From Acidobacteriota bacterium (GTDB taxonomy: Bacteria > Acidobacteriota > Terriglobia > Acidiferrales > UBA7541), in assembly GCA_003156635.1 (NCBI GenBank), contig PMHK01000066.1:190-36710 (forward strand): DNA of 36,521 bases, given 5' to 3'. The stretch's first letter is position 1; every line of letters begins with the position of its first letter. The notes under the pieces are model-generated. The model made no database searches. It worked only from the letters and a program-made list of their open reading frames with translations, and was not told the DNA's origin. Made by a program: the position numbers and the translations under genes. Shown here one piece after another: positions 1 through 7,535 of the stretch.

Positions 1-8
1 TAAAAGTA

Positions 9-31
9 GCGGCCCTGATACGACATCCGCT
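9..31 (+). repeat. Diverged 23-bp direct repeat, copy 1
   Basis: This 23-bp block matches 589-611 at 19 of 23 positions, and all four differences are transitions. It ends 20 bases before the start of the DGPF protein gene; the second copy lies about 50 bases before the sigma-factor gene. It could be a leftover of a duplicated intergenic region or a shared control site. The similarity does not extend on either side. Confidence 0.4.
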
Positions 32-51
32 CGACACTTAAGGAGAAGAAA

Positions 52-486
52 ATGCGATTCATGATGATCATGTATCCGAAGGACTACGGAACGGCCAAGG
101 CCGGGTTCGTACCCGATGTCACCGACATGGAAGCAATGAGGGTGTACAACGAGGAGCTGCAGAAAGCCGGCGTGCTGCTGGCGCTGGACGGCCTGACGCC
201 GCCGGCGACGATGAGCGCCCGGGTCACATTCAAGGGCGGAAAATCCAAGTTGACCGACGGCCCGTTTCCCGAAGCGAAGGAAGTGGTCGGCGGCTACTGG
301 GTGATCGACGTCAAGTCGCGCGAAGAGGCGCTGCAATGGGCGTCACGCATTCCGGGCAAGGATATTGAAATGGTTGAAGTGCGCCGGTTCTTTGAGATGT
401 CCGACTTCGGCGCCGCGGCGCAGGAGAACATCGAGGAGTTCGAGAAGAAGACCAACGAGGCCGGCACCAACGTGCCCCAGCAGTAA
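52..486 (+). CDS. YciI/DGPF-domain protein (YCII-related)
   Basis: A 144-residue protein of the YCII-related family, a small dimeric alpha-beta fold of uncertain biochemical function. The N-terminal strand MRFMMIMYP and the family's signature DGPFPEAKEVVGGYW near residues 69-83 are plain, and the length is typical. The start is supported by an AAGGAGA ribosome binding site at about 40-46, seven bases before the ATG. The next gene on the same strand is an ECF sigma factor with a C-terminal extension. DGPF proteins and ECF42 sigma factors are a known genomic pair, with the DGPF genes proposed as the sigma factor's targets. The last 25 residues are charged and look disordered. Family assignment is firm; the molecular role is unknown. 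Confidence 0.93.
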   Translation: MRFMMIMYPKDYGTAKAGFVPDVTDMEAMRVYNEELQKAGVLLALDGLTPPATMSARVTFKGGKSKLTDGPFPEAKEVVGGYWVIDVKSREEALQWASRIPGKDIEMVEVRRFFEMSDFGAAAQENIEEFEKKTNEAGTNVPQQ

Positions 487-588
487 GCCGGAGAGGGCCG
501 CGAGCCGGTCCGCTTACAAATTCGGTCGTAATGCCGGCCACAACTTTGCCGGACCACACCAATTACACTCGGCCGGTACGCCTGAAGC

Positions 589-611
589 GCGGCCCTGATG
601 CGGCGTCTGCT
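589..611 (+). repeat. Diverged 23-bp direct repeat, copy 2
   Basis: This is the second copy of the block at 9-31, starting GCGGCCCTGAT in both. It lies in the 174-base gap between the DGPF gene and the sigma-factor gene. No other structure was recognised in that gap, and no convincing -35/-10 pair. Confidence 0.4.
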
Positions 612-660
612 ACCTGCCTGCGTTTAGGGCCGTGGCACGGATTGCAGCGCCATGTGAAAA

Positions 661-1998
661 ATGTTCAGATGGATGCCGGACATGTCTTCCGGCACGCGCT
701 CAACCGATTCGCCCGCTAATCCGCATCGCGAGGTCCGCGCCGCGATCGACGTGGTGTGGCGCATCGAATCGCCGCGATTGATCGCGGGGCTGACGCGCAT
801 CACCCGCGACATAGCGGCCGCCGAAGATCTGGCGCACGACGCTCTGGTTGCCGCGCTCGAACAGTGGCCTCGCGAGGGCGTCCCGTCGAATCCCGGCGCG
901 TGGCTGATGGCCGCGGCGAAACACCGCGCGATCGATCTGGTGCGCCGGCGCTCGCTGCTCGACCGCAAGCATGGCGAGCTTGGCCGCGAACTGGAAGAGA
1001 AGCAGGAAAAATCCGTGCCCGACTACGTTTCCGTGCTCGATGACGACATCGGCGACGACCTGCTCCGCCTGATTTTCACGTCGTGCCATCCCGTGCTCTC
1101 GACCGAAGCGCAGCTGGCGCTGACGCTGCGCCTGATCGGCGGTCTCACCACCCCCGAGATCGCGCGCGCGTTTCTGGTGCCGGAGCCGTCGATCGCGCAG
1201 CGCATCGTCCGCGCCAAACGCACGCTTGCGGATGCACACGTGCCGTTTGAAGTTCCCCGCGGCGCCGAGCTTTCCGCGCGTCTCGCGAACGTGCTGAAGG
1301 TGATTTACCTAGTTTTCAACGAAGGCTACTCGGCCACGGCGGGTGACGATTGGCACCGCCCCGCGCTGTGCGAAGACGCGCTGCGGCTTGGGCGCATTCT
1401 CGCCGGGCTGGCGCCGGATGAACCGGAGGTTCACGGCCTGGTCGCGATGATGGAGATTCAGGCATCGCGCGCGCGGGCGCGCGTGAATGCAAACGGCGAA
1501 CCGGTCTTGCTGCTCGACCAGAATCGCGCGCTGTGGGATCAGCTGCTGATTCATCGCGGCCTCGCGGCGCTGGCGCGCGCGGAGGAGTTGAGCCGCGCGA
1601 TGGGCGGCTTTGGGACGTACACGCTGCAGGCGGCGATCGCTGCGTGCCACGCACGCGCGCTCACCGCCGATGCGACGGACTGGCCGCGCATCGCTGCATT
1701 GTATGCTGCGCTGGCGCAGGTTGCGCCGTCGCCGATTATCGAGCTGAACCGCGCGGTGGCGGTGGGCATGGCGGAAGGTCCGGAGGCCGGGCTGGCGATA
1801 CTCGAGGCGATTGGCGGCGATCCGGCGCTGAAGAACTACCACCTGCTGCCGAGCGTTCGCGCCGATTTGCTGCGCAAGCTGGGCCGCCTCGACGAGGCCC
1901 GTGCTGAATTTCAGCGCGCGGCGTCGCTGACCCAAAATTCGCGCGAGCGCGATTTCCTCCTCGCTCGCGCGGCCTCCTGCGGCGGCGAAACGCACTAA
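661..1998 (+). CDS. ECF sigma factor, ECF42-like with long C-terminal extension
   Basis: A 445-residue RNA polymerase sigma factor, about twice the size of a minimal ECF sigma. Region 2 lies at about residues 25-95 (AAEDLAHDALVAALEQW, then GAWLMAAAKHRAIDLVRR). Region 4 lies at about 125-185 (LTLRLIGGLTTPEIARAFLV, then IAQRIVRAKRTL). The remaining ~250 residues form the DUF6596/TPR-like extension of ECF42 proteins, with hallmarks FNEGYSAT, DQNRALWD, TLQAAIAACHA, TDWPRIAALY and SPIIELNRAVAVG. In ECF42 the extension is needed for activity and replaces an anti-sigma factor; none is encoded here. It follows the DGPF gene by 174 bases. The start is uncertain: no good ribosome binding site precedes 661, and ATG at 682 is an alternative. 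Confidence 0.92.
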   Translation: MFRWMPDMSSGTRSTDSPANPHREVRAAIDVVWRIESPRLIAGLTRITRDIAAAEDLAHDALVAALEQWPREGVPSNPGAWLMAAAKHRAIDLVRRRSLLDRKHGELGRELEEKQEKSVPDYVSVLDDDIGDDLLRLIFTSCHPVLSTEAQLALTLRLIGGLTTPEIARAFLVPEPSIAQRIVRAKRTLADAHVPFEVPRGAELSARLANVLKVIYLVFNEGYSATAGDDWHRPALCEDALRLGRILAGLAPDEPEVHGLVAMMEIQASRARARVNANGEPVLLLDQNRALWDQLLIHRGLAALARAEELSRAMGGFGTYTLQAAIAACHARALTADATDWPRIAALYAALAQVAPSPIIELNRAVAVGMAEGPEAGLAILEAIGGDPALKNYHLLPSVRADLLRKLGRLDEARAEFQRAASLTQNSRERDFLLARAASCGGETH

Positions 1999-2093
1999 GG
2001 TCGCCCGGCCGGCACCCGAAACATCGCCCCGAAATCCACAGTTGTAGGGGCACCCGGCGGCTAAGATAGTCGCAAAATCGAGGGTTTCCCCGG

Positions 2094-2099
2094 TATAAT
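2094..2099 (+). promoter_or_regulatory. Possible -10 element of the S41 gene
   Basis: A perfect TATAAT sits 89 bases before the S41-family start codon. No good -35 hexamer is visible 16-18 bases upstream, so this is weak. A small hairpin (CGCGG-TTT-CCGCG, 2128-2140) follows it in the presumed leader. Confidence 0.3.
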
Positions 2100-2187
2100 C
2101 GGGTTTTGGCAGGGTTGCATACCGAAGCGCGGTTTCCGCGTCTAATTAGGGGTTTCCTGCGCTGATCCCGGCACGAAGGACTATTTC

Positions 2188-3408
2188 ATGAATTCACTTA
2201 CCAAGAAGATTGTGATTGGCGTTTCGGTGCTGGTGATCGCGTACGTCGCGGCCGGCTACATGCTGGGGAAGTCGTCGAATGACAACGCGTTTCGGGCGCT
2301 GACGGTTTATAGCGAAGTGCTGGATCACATCCAGCGCGATTACGTGGACGATCCGAACATGCACGCGGTGACGAACGGGTCGCTGCATGGACTGTTGGAT
2401 TCGCTGGACCCGCAGTCGGCGTATTTGAGCCCGCTGGAATACAAAGATTTCAAAGAAAAGACCGCGAGCAATCCGCCGGCGGATTCGGGATTGGCGCTGA
2501 CGCGACGGTTTGGATATATCGGCGTGATCGCGGTGTTGCCGGACAGCCCGGCGGCGAAAATCGGGCTGCGCATCGGCGACATCCTGGAAAAGATTGCGGG
2601 ATTCACCACCAGCCAGATGGCGATTGACCAGGCGCAACTGCTGCTGAAGGGCCAGGCGGGGACGACCGTGCCGCTATCGGTAATTCGCCGGGGCAAAGCG
2701 GAACCGCAGGACATGACGATTACTTTGGCGAAGCTGGCACCGTCGAAGCTGGTGGTCGAAGATAAATTGCAGGGCGATGTAGCGTATTTGCGGGTGTCGG
2801 ACTTCGATGCCGGCAGCTCGAAACAAATTCGCGAGCGGCTGGTGCAATTGCAGAAGGCCGGCGCGAAGAAACTGGTTCTGGACCTGCGCGATTGCGCGGT
2901 GGGCGACGATCAGGAAGGAATCGCGACGGCGCAGCTTTTCCTGCAGTCCGGCACGATCACGACGTTGAAGGGGCAGACGGTTACTCCGGTGGTTTCGGCG
3001 GCTGATCCGGCGAAAGTGGTGTGGAGCCAGCCCCTGGCGGTACTGATTGGCAATGGCACGGCGGGGCCGGCGGAAATTCTGGCCAGCGCGATTGCGGACA
3101 ACAAGCGCGGGTCGACGGTGGGCGATCGGACCTACGGCACCGCATCGCAGCAGAAATTAATCGGAATGGACGACGGCTCGGCGCTGATTCTGACCGTGGC
3201 GAATTATTTCACTCCGGGAAACAAGAACATCGCCACGGACGGAGTGGCGGCGACGGTCGAGGTTCGGCCTTCGGTGGAAGATCTGCTCGTGCAGTCGACC
3301 GAGCAAGAGACGCCGATGCCGAGCGCTTCGATCGACGATCCGGTGGTGAAGAAGGCGCTGGATATTCTGCAGGGCAACGCCGCAGTCATCGAAAAGAAAG
3401 CAGCGTAA
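2188..3408 (+). CDS. S41-family (CtpA-like) protease homologue, catalytic residues lost
   Basis: A 406-residue protein with the architecture of C-terminal processing proteases: an N-terminal membrane anchor (about 8-27), a helical region, a PDZ domain (about 105-190, YIGVIAVLPDSPAAKIGLRIGD) and an S41 core (about 195-365). Family members carry a catalytic Ser in a (S/T)ASASE motif and a catalytic Lys 25 residues later in TFGKG. Here the segments read GTAGPAEI and TYGTASQQ, so Ser is Gly293 and Lys is Thr318. The usual RNNPGG oxyanion segment is replaced by RDCAVGD near 234-240. The fold-supporting Gln322 remains. It is probably a periplasmic pseudo-protease or PDZ scaffold. An AAGGA site precedes the ATG by seven bases. 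A strong terminator follows, then a YibQ-type deacetylase, a known genomic partner of CtpA. Confidence 0.9.
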   Translation: MNSLTKKIVIGVSVLVIAYVAAGYMLGKSSNDNAFRALTVYSEVLDHIQRDYVDDPNMHAVTNGSLHGLLDSLDPQSAYLSPLEYKDFKEKTASNPPADSGLALTRRFGYIGVIAVLPDSPAAKIGLRIGDILEKIAGFTTSQMAIDQAQLLLKGQAGTTVPLSVIRRGKAEPQDMTITLAKLAPSKLVVEDKLQGDVAYLRVSDFDAGSSKQIRERLVQLQKAGAKKLVLDLRDCAVGDDQEGIATAQLFLQSGTITTLKGQTVTPVVSAADPAKVVWSQPLAVLIGNGTAGPAEILASAIADNKRGSTVGDRTYGTASQQKLIGMDDGSALILTVANYFTPGNKNIATDGVAATVEVRPSVEDLLVQSTEQETPMPSASIDDPVVKKALDILQGNAAVIEKKAA

Positions 3409-3422
3409 TTTCAGGACGATTC

Positions 3423-3459
3423 GGGGCATAGGTGGTGACGCCTATGCCCCATTTTTTTT
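3423..3459 (+). terminator. Rho-independent terminator after the S41 gene
   Basis: A perfect 10-bp stem, GGGGCATAGG (3423-3432) with CCTATGCCCC (3441-3450), encloses an 8-base loop. A and then eight T residues follow (3451-3459). The hairpin lies 14 bases beyond the S41 stop codon. It implies that the deacetylase downstream has its own promoter within 3460-3531, though none is obvious. Confidence 0.92.
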
Positions 3460-3531
3460 GCAAACGGACAGCGTATCCCTACCTTCTCTCATTTTCAGCA
3501 GGCCGATGGCATTTTTTCGCGGGGTCGAGGT

Positions 3532-4623
3532 GTGTTCCGGATTTTTGCGTTTTTCTGCGTGATTATGCTGGCTCTCGCAGGTTGTGCCAAAAAGCCCGTG
3601 GCGAAAAACGACCTGCGGACGGTGACGACGGAAGTCGTTGCCGCCGCGCAGAAAATCACCAACAACAAATCGCAAATCATCGTGCGGCCTCAGGCGCAAG
3701 CTTCGAAACGTGGAGGCCCGGGCGCGGTTGATGATATTTACATTTCGCTGGTAACCCCAGCCGAAGCGGTGACTCTGAAACAATCACTGGCGGCGATCGC
3801 CGGGCGTCACGGGCTGACCGTTTTAACGACGGTGGCGTCGCCGGGCGTATCGCGTTTCGATTACGTTTTGAACGGAACTCGGACTCATTCGATTCACGTA
3901 GTGATTCCGGTTTCCAAAAATGTTCGAGCGACGCCGCCAGGAAATCTGAAGGTGCGCGGGAGTGGCAATCTCGCGATCGTGATTGACGATATGGGTTATG
4001 ACCGTTCTTTAGCCGATGCGGTGATCGCGCTTCCCTTCCCGCTTACGGTTTCGGTGCTGCCGCATTTGCCGATTTCGAGCGAAGTGGCGGAGGAAGCGCA
4101 CAGCCGGGGTGATGAAGTGCTGCTGCATCTTCCGATGGAGTCTGAAGGCGAGACGGCGAAGGCGGAAGAGATCGAATTACGGGTGGGGATGAGCGCCGGG
4201 CAGGTCTCGTCCACGGTGGCGGGAATGCTCGAAACGGTGCCGCACGCGGCGGGGGTGAACAATCATCAAGGTTCGCGGGCGACTTCGAATGCGGCGCTGA
4301 TGCAGGCGCTGATGCCGCTGCTGCGCGAGCGCGGGCTATTTTTCATCGACAGCCGCACCGAGGCGAAGACCGTGGCGTACGACGTAGCGAAACGGGACGG
4401 AGTGCGGGCCGCATCACGGAAAGTTTTTCTGGATGATGTGGAGACGCGACAGGCGATCGTCGCGCAGTTGGAGCTGGCCGCGCGCGATGCGGCTCGCGAT
4501 GGATTTACGATCGCGATCGGGCATCCGCGGCCGGCGACGATCGCGGCATTGGCTGCGGAGGTTCCGCGGCTGCAAGCGCGCGGCATCCAGTTGGTATTTG
4601 CGTCGGACGTAGTCCACTACTGA
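3532..4623 (+). CDS. Divergent polysaccharide deacetylase (YibQ-like) lipoprotein
   Basis: A 363-residue protein of the divergent polysaccharide deacetylase family, a NodB-like barrel found next to envC or ctpA genes in many Gram-negative bacteria. The catalytic domain occupies about residues 145-363. The metal-site signatures are visible: IDDMGYD with Asp152-Asp153, HLPME with His199, NNHQGSRAT with His245, FFIDSRT and IGHPRPAT. The N-terminus is a lipoprotein signal ending LALAGC, so Cys18 would be lipidated and the protein tethered in the periplasm. Start is GTG; a GAGG lies only one base upstream, so the site is poor, but starting later would destroy the signal peptide. The substrate is unproven and peptidoglycan or another glycan is likely. 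It converges with the next gene, 42 bases away. Confidence 0.9.
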   Translation: MFRIFAFFCVIMLALAGCAKKPVAKNDLRTVTTEVVAAAQKITNNKSQIIVRPQAQASKRGGPGAVDDIYISLVTPAEAVTLKQSLAAIAGRHGLTVLTTVASPGVSRFDYVLNGTRTHSIHVVIPVSKNVRATPPGNLKVRGSGNLAIVIDDMGYDRSLADAVIALPFPLTVSVLPHLPISSEVAEEAHSRGDEVLLHLPMESEGETAKAEEIELRVGMSAGQVSSTVAGMLETVPHAAGVNNHQGSRATSNAALMQALMPLLRERGLFFIDSRTEAKTVAYDVAKRDGVRAASRKVFLDDVETRQAIVAQLELAARDAARDGFTIAIGHPRPATIAALAAEVPRLQARGIQLVFASDVVHY

Positions 4624-4665
4624 CGACGACTGACGTGCTGCAGCGCTAAACCGCAGGAAAGTGCT

Positions 4666-5817
4666 TCAGTAGTCTCCACCGACTTCATCAAAAAGCGGCG
4701 TGGTGGGCAAGAGCTGAGCTTTGGTCCCGTCGTGGACCGCGTACTGCACGCGAGCACCATTGGGATGCTTGCCCCACAGGCTGCCCGCGCCGTATTCGCC
4801 GTGTTTATTGAGCGCGTAAAATTGAATGTGGAATTGTTTCAGGCGTTCGGGGAACGCCTGATAGTTGCGCGCGACGCGATGCAGGGCTTCGAGGCAGGCG
4901 TCGGTAGGCGAGGAGCCGCGGCGCATCATTTCGACAATGGTGTGACCGCCGGAAATTTTTATATTCTCTTCGCCGCGGCCGGTCGAGCCGGCGCCGCCGA
5001 CCTCGTTATCGACGAACAATCCCGCGCCAATAACCGGCGAATCGCCGACACGTCCGGCAATTTTCCAGGACAGCCCGGAAGTGGTGGTGGTACCGGAGAC
5101 TTCGCCTTTGGAATTCACGGCGAGGCAATTGATGGTGCCGGTGATCGGATGGGCGACGACTTGTTCGATGTGTTCGCGCCAGGCCATTTTTTCCGGAGTG
5201 TCGAGCAGCGTGGCCAGTTGCGCTTTCCATTGCGGGCTGTCGAGGCCGGGACGCCAGTTTTCGCTGGATTGCGCTTTCCAGGCCAGCCACGCAATCCGCG
5301 AGCGTTCGGTGAGCAGGTTCATGGGAATGAACCCTTCGTCTTCCGCGAACTGCAAGGCTCCAGAGCCGACGATGAACACGTGATTGGTTTTTTCCATCAC
5401 GGCTTTGGCGACGAGCGACGGGTTCTTGATTTTCTGTACGGAGGCTACGGCGCCGGCGCGGTGGGTGGGACCGTGCATCACCGAGGCGTCGAGTTCGACA
5501 ACGCCGTCTTCGTTAGGCAGGCCGCCGTACCCGACCGAATCGTCGTTTGGGTCGTCTTCCACTTTGGTGACGACGGCGAGCGCGGCGTCGAGGGTATCGC
5601 CGCCGGATTTCAAGATGGCCATACCGTCGTCGAGATGGGTGACGCCATTGGCCGAGGAAATGATGATCGGGCGAAAATCCGACGCGGCCGCTGGGCGCGC
5701 GGCGAAGACTCCAGGCGCCGATGCAGAGCTCGTGGCGCCGAACAAACGCTGAGTGCTGGCAGCGAGCGCCGCGCCCAGGGTCGAAAAGAAAAATTTCCTG
5801 CGCGTCCAGTCCGTCAT
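4666..5817 (-). CDS. Isoaspartyl peptidase / N4-(beta-N-acetylglucosaminyl)-L-asparaginase, exported
   Basis: A 383-residue N-terminal-nucleophile hydrolase of the glycosylasparaginase type, which matures by autocleavage in front of a Thr. The best candidate nucleophile is Thr228 in ITGTINCLAV. Downstream, TTTTSGLSWKIAGRVGDSP and the GAGLFVDNEVGGAGSTGRGE segment match the substrate-binding part of the beta subunit. The alpha part contains DTLDAALAVV and GYGGLPNEDG. The N-terminus is a Tat signal (TRRKFFFSTLGAALAAS), so the protein is exported folded. A GGGGGA site stands about seven bases before the ATG. It would cleave Asn-linked glycan or isoaspartyl bonds in scavenged peptides. It is divergent from the TPR gene and convergent with the deacetylase gene; no operon partner is seen. 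Confidence 0.93.
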   Translation of the reverse strand: MTDWTRRKFFFSTLGAALAASTQRLFGATSSASAPGVFAARPAAASDFRPIIISSANGVTHLDDGMAILKSGGDTLDAALAVVTKVEDDPNDDSVGYGGLPNEDGVVELDASVMHGPTHRAGAVASVQKIKNPSLVAKAVMEKTNHVFIVGSGALQFAEDEGFIPMNLLTERSRIAWLAWKAQSSENWRPGLDSPQWKAQLATLLDTPEKMAWREHIEQVVAHPITGTINCLAVNSKGEVSGTTTTSGLSWKIAGRVGDSPVIGAGLFVDNEVGGAGSTGRGEENIKISGGHTIVEMMRRGSSPTDACLEALHRVARNYQAFPERLKQFHIQFYALNKHGEYGAGSLWGKHPNGARVQYAVHDGTKAQLLPTTPLFDEVGGDY

Positions 5818-6137
5818 TTTTTGTCCCCCGAGACTCCCCAGTATGAGTCTGCCGCCGAGTTGGTGGCGGGCTCAAATCCATCGGGAGAATAGCGTCCAGG
5901 CGTAATTGCCGCAAGCTAAGACTCGTTGATCGTTCGGGTTACTTGGCGCGTTCGCGGATTCCATCTGAAATTCAGAAGATCGCGCGCCAAACCAGTTGGC
6001 CGGATGTTTGCCTGTCATTTCGTACAGTAAAAGGTTCTAGCCTGAAAGCTGCACCTACGTTCTATTCACAGCCTCGACGAGCGCCTGTAGTGTTTCTTCA
6101 GCGCCTCTTACGGGTCCCCGAGGCAAGGACGGTGCTT
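5818..6137. promoter_or_regulatory. 320-bp divergent intergenic region with nested inverted repeats
   Basis: This region separates the minus-strand asparaginase from the plus-strand TPR gene and must hold both promoters; I could not place either with confidence. It contains TTGGCGCG (5943-5950) pairing with CGCGCCAA (5983-5990). Nested inside is the short palindrome TCTGAA-A-TTCAGA (5964-5976). The GCCAA at 5986-5990 can instead pair with TTGGC at 5996-6000, giving two mutually exclusive hairpins. A TTG-initiated extension of the TPR frame back to 5943 exists but lacks coding character. Confidence 0.4.
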
Positions 6138-6623
6138 ATGTCACACTGGATTGGAACCACATCCCCCTCCGACGCCGGAATGAACGACTTCAAGGAATGC
6201 CTGAAAAACCTCCGCGATGGACAATCGGAAGACGCGCTGCAACACGCCCGGCGAGCGCTGGGTATCGCCCCCAAAAACCCATTTTATTTGTCGTATACCG
6301 GCCTGCTGGCCGCGCTGGCTGAAAAACGATTTGGAGACGCGGAATCGCTGTGCCGCGAAGCGCTGGGCATGAAACACAATCACGCACAGCTGTATTTGAA
6401 CCTGGCGGAAGTGTATTACCAGGCAGGGCGGACGACCGACGCGATTTCGACATTGGAAAAGGGATTAATTTCGGCGGGGCGCGATTTCCGGATCCGGCGC
6501 GCGCTGGAAAAAATTGGAGTGCGGCGCATGCCAGTGCTGACATTTTTGCATCGCAGCCATCCGGTGAACCGGACGCTGGGCAAATGGCGTCAGCGGCTGA
6601 CCGGGCCACCCAAAGCGGCTTGA
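6138..6623 (+). CDS. Tetratricopeptide-repeat protein
   Basis: A 161-residue cytoplasmic protein made almost wholly of TPR helices at about residues 15-115: DALQHARRALGIAPKNP, DAESLCREALGMKHNHAQ and DAISTLEKGLI are the repeat cores. A basic C-terminal tail (RMPVLTFLHRSHPVN and on) follows. TPRs mediate protein-protein contacts; no enzymatic domain is present. The frame is open upstream to a TTG at 5943, but ATG 6138 has an AAGGA site eight bases before it and is preferred. ATG 6180, just before the TPRs, is a second possibility. It stands alone and is followed by a hairpin terminator shared with the convergent kinase gene. Partner unknown. Confidence 0.85.
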   Translation: MSHWIGTTSPSDAGMNDFKECLKNLRDGQSEDALQHARRALGIAPKNPFYLSYTGLLAALAEKRFGDAESLCREALGMKHNHAQLYLNLAEVYYQAGRTTDAISTLEKGLISAGRDFRIRRALEKIGVRRMPVLTFLHRSHPVNRTLGKWRQRLTGPPKAA

Positions 6624-6718
6624 GCGGAGCGCGAAATATGCCGCTGAAAACTTTGGTTTAGTCCGGAGTAAAAGCAGCCGGCAGAAATTTTTACAACGAT
6701 ATTCCCCAGTGCGCAGTG

Positions 6719-6754
6719 CCGGGACGAGTAGCCTGGCGGGGCCGCTCGTCCCGG
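6719..6754. terminator. Hairpin between convergent genes
   Basis: CCGGGACGAG (6719-6728) pairs perfectly with CTCGTCCCGG (6745-6754) around a 16-base loop. A pyrimidine-rich run (TCCCCCTTCTTTCTT) follows on the plus strand. It lies between the ends of the TPR gene and the deoxynucleoside kinase gene and could stop transcription from either side. The T-tract is imperfect. Confidence 0.5.
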
Positions 6755-6813
6755 TCCCCCTTCTTTCTTCAACGTGGTGAGTTTCCTTCGTAAGCGTTGG
6801 CGGTTGGGTGTGA

Positions 6814-7464
6814 CTAGCCCTGGCCCAAAGGCAGGAAGTATTGCGTGCCTTTCACCGGCTGACGCAGACGGCGAAGAAGCTCCTGCAGGTCCTGATTGCG
6901 GGCGACGAAATCAATCTCCGAAGTGTCCACCACCAGCAGATTCGATCCGGAATAGCGGAAGAAAAAATGCTCGTAGGCGTTGGCGACGGCCTCGACGTAT
7001 TCCGGTGAAATCTGGGTTTCGGCGGGATCGCCTTTTTTGGTGACGCGCTTGCGCAAGACTTCCGGTTTGGCTTGCAGGTAAATCACCAGATCGGGCTGAG
7101 GCACCGACGGCAGGAGCATTTCAAAATAGCGGTCGTAGAGTTTCAGTTCTTCGTTGTCGAGATTCAGATAGGCGAAAATCTTGTCCTTCTCGAAGAGGAA
7201 ATCGCTGACCACTGGCGCGGCCGCGTCTTCCGGGCGAGTTTCGAGCAACAGGCGATGGCGTTCGTAAAGGAAATACATTTGGGCGGCGAAGGCGGCGCCG
7301 GGTTTTTCGTCGTAAAAGTCGGCGAGAAAGGGATTATCGTCCGCGTCGAAAATGCGGCGGGCGTGCATTTGCTCCGACAGCTCGCGAGCGAGAGTCGATT
7401 TGCCCACGCGAATCGGGCCTTCGATGACGATGTAGCGGGGCGGTTTGAAAGCTGGGTCACTCAC
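6814..7464 (-). CDS. Deoxynucleoside kinase (dAdo/dCyd/dGuo kinase family)
   Basis: A 216-residue salvage kinase that phosphorylates deoxynucleosides with ATP in the cytoplasm. The P-loop GPIRVGKS is at residues 16-23, and the family's SDFLFEKDKIFAYLNL segment lies near 95-110. Near 130-145 is the DLVIYLQAKPEVLRKRV strand-helix, where the lid region with basic residues begins. Length is normal. The Arg within the P-loop falls at a variable position of GxxxxGK(S/T), so ATP binding should be intact. Which deoxynucleoside is preferred cannot be read from the sequence. It is 71 bases downstream of the M42 peptidase gene on the same strand, and no obvious functional link joins them. The ATG at 7464 gives a complete Rossmann start; the ribosome binding site is weak. 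Confidence 0.9.
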   Translation of the reverse strand: MSDPAFKPPRYIVIEGPIRVGKSTLARELSEQMHARRIFDADDNPFLADFYDEKPGAAFAAQMYFLYERHRLLLETRPEDAAAPVVSDFLFEKDKIFAYLNLDNEELKLYDRYFEMLLPSVPQPDLVIYLQAKPEVLRKRVTKKGDPAETQISPEYVEAVANAYEHFFFRYSGSNLLVVDTSEIDFVARNQDLQELLRRLRQPVKGTQYFLPLGQG

Positions 7465-7535
7465 GGCGCGGGATTATAGCAAACTGCCGTGAATAACAAG
7501 TGTGCACGTGACGCGACGTTGCGATCGCCGGTGAC

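Noticed and set aside
4732-5892. Long plus-strand open frame (386 codons) opposite the asparaginase gene
   Set aside because: It mirrors a minus-strand gene with clear family motifs. Its translation is Gly/Arg/Phe-rich, without domain character, as expected from a shadow frame in high-GC DNA.
7395-7420. Arg in the P-loop of the deoxynucleoside kinase as a sign of inactivation
   Set aside because: The residue is at a variable position of GxxxxGK(S/T); all fixed positions are present.
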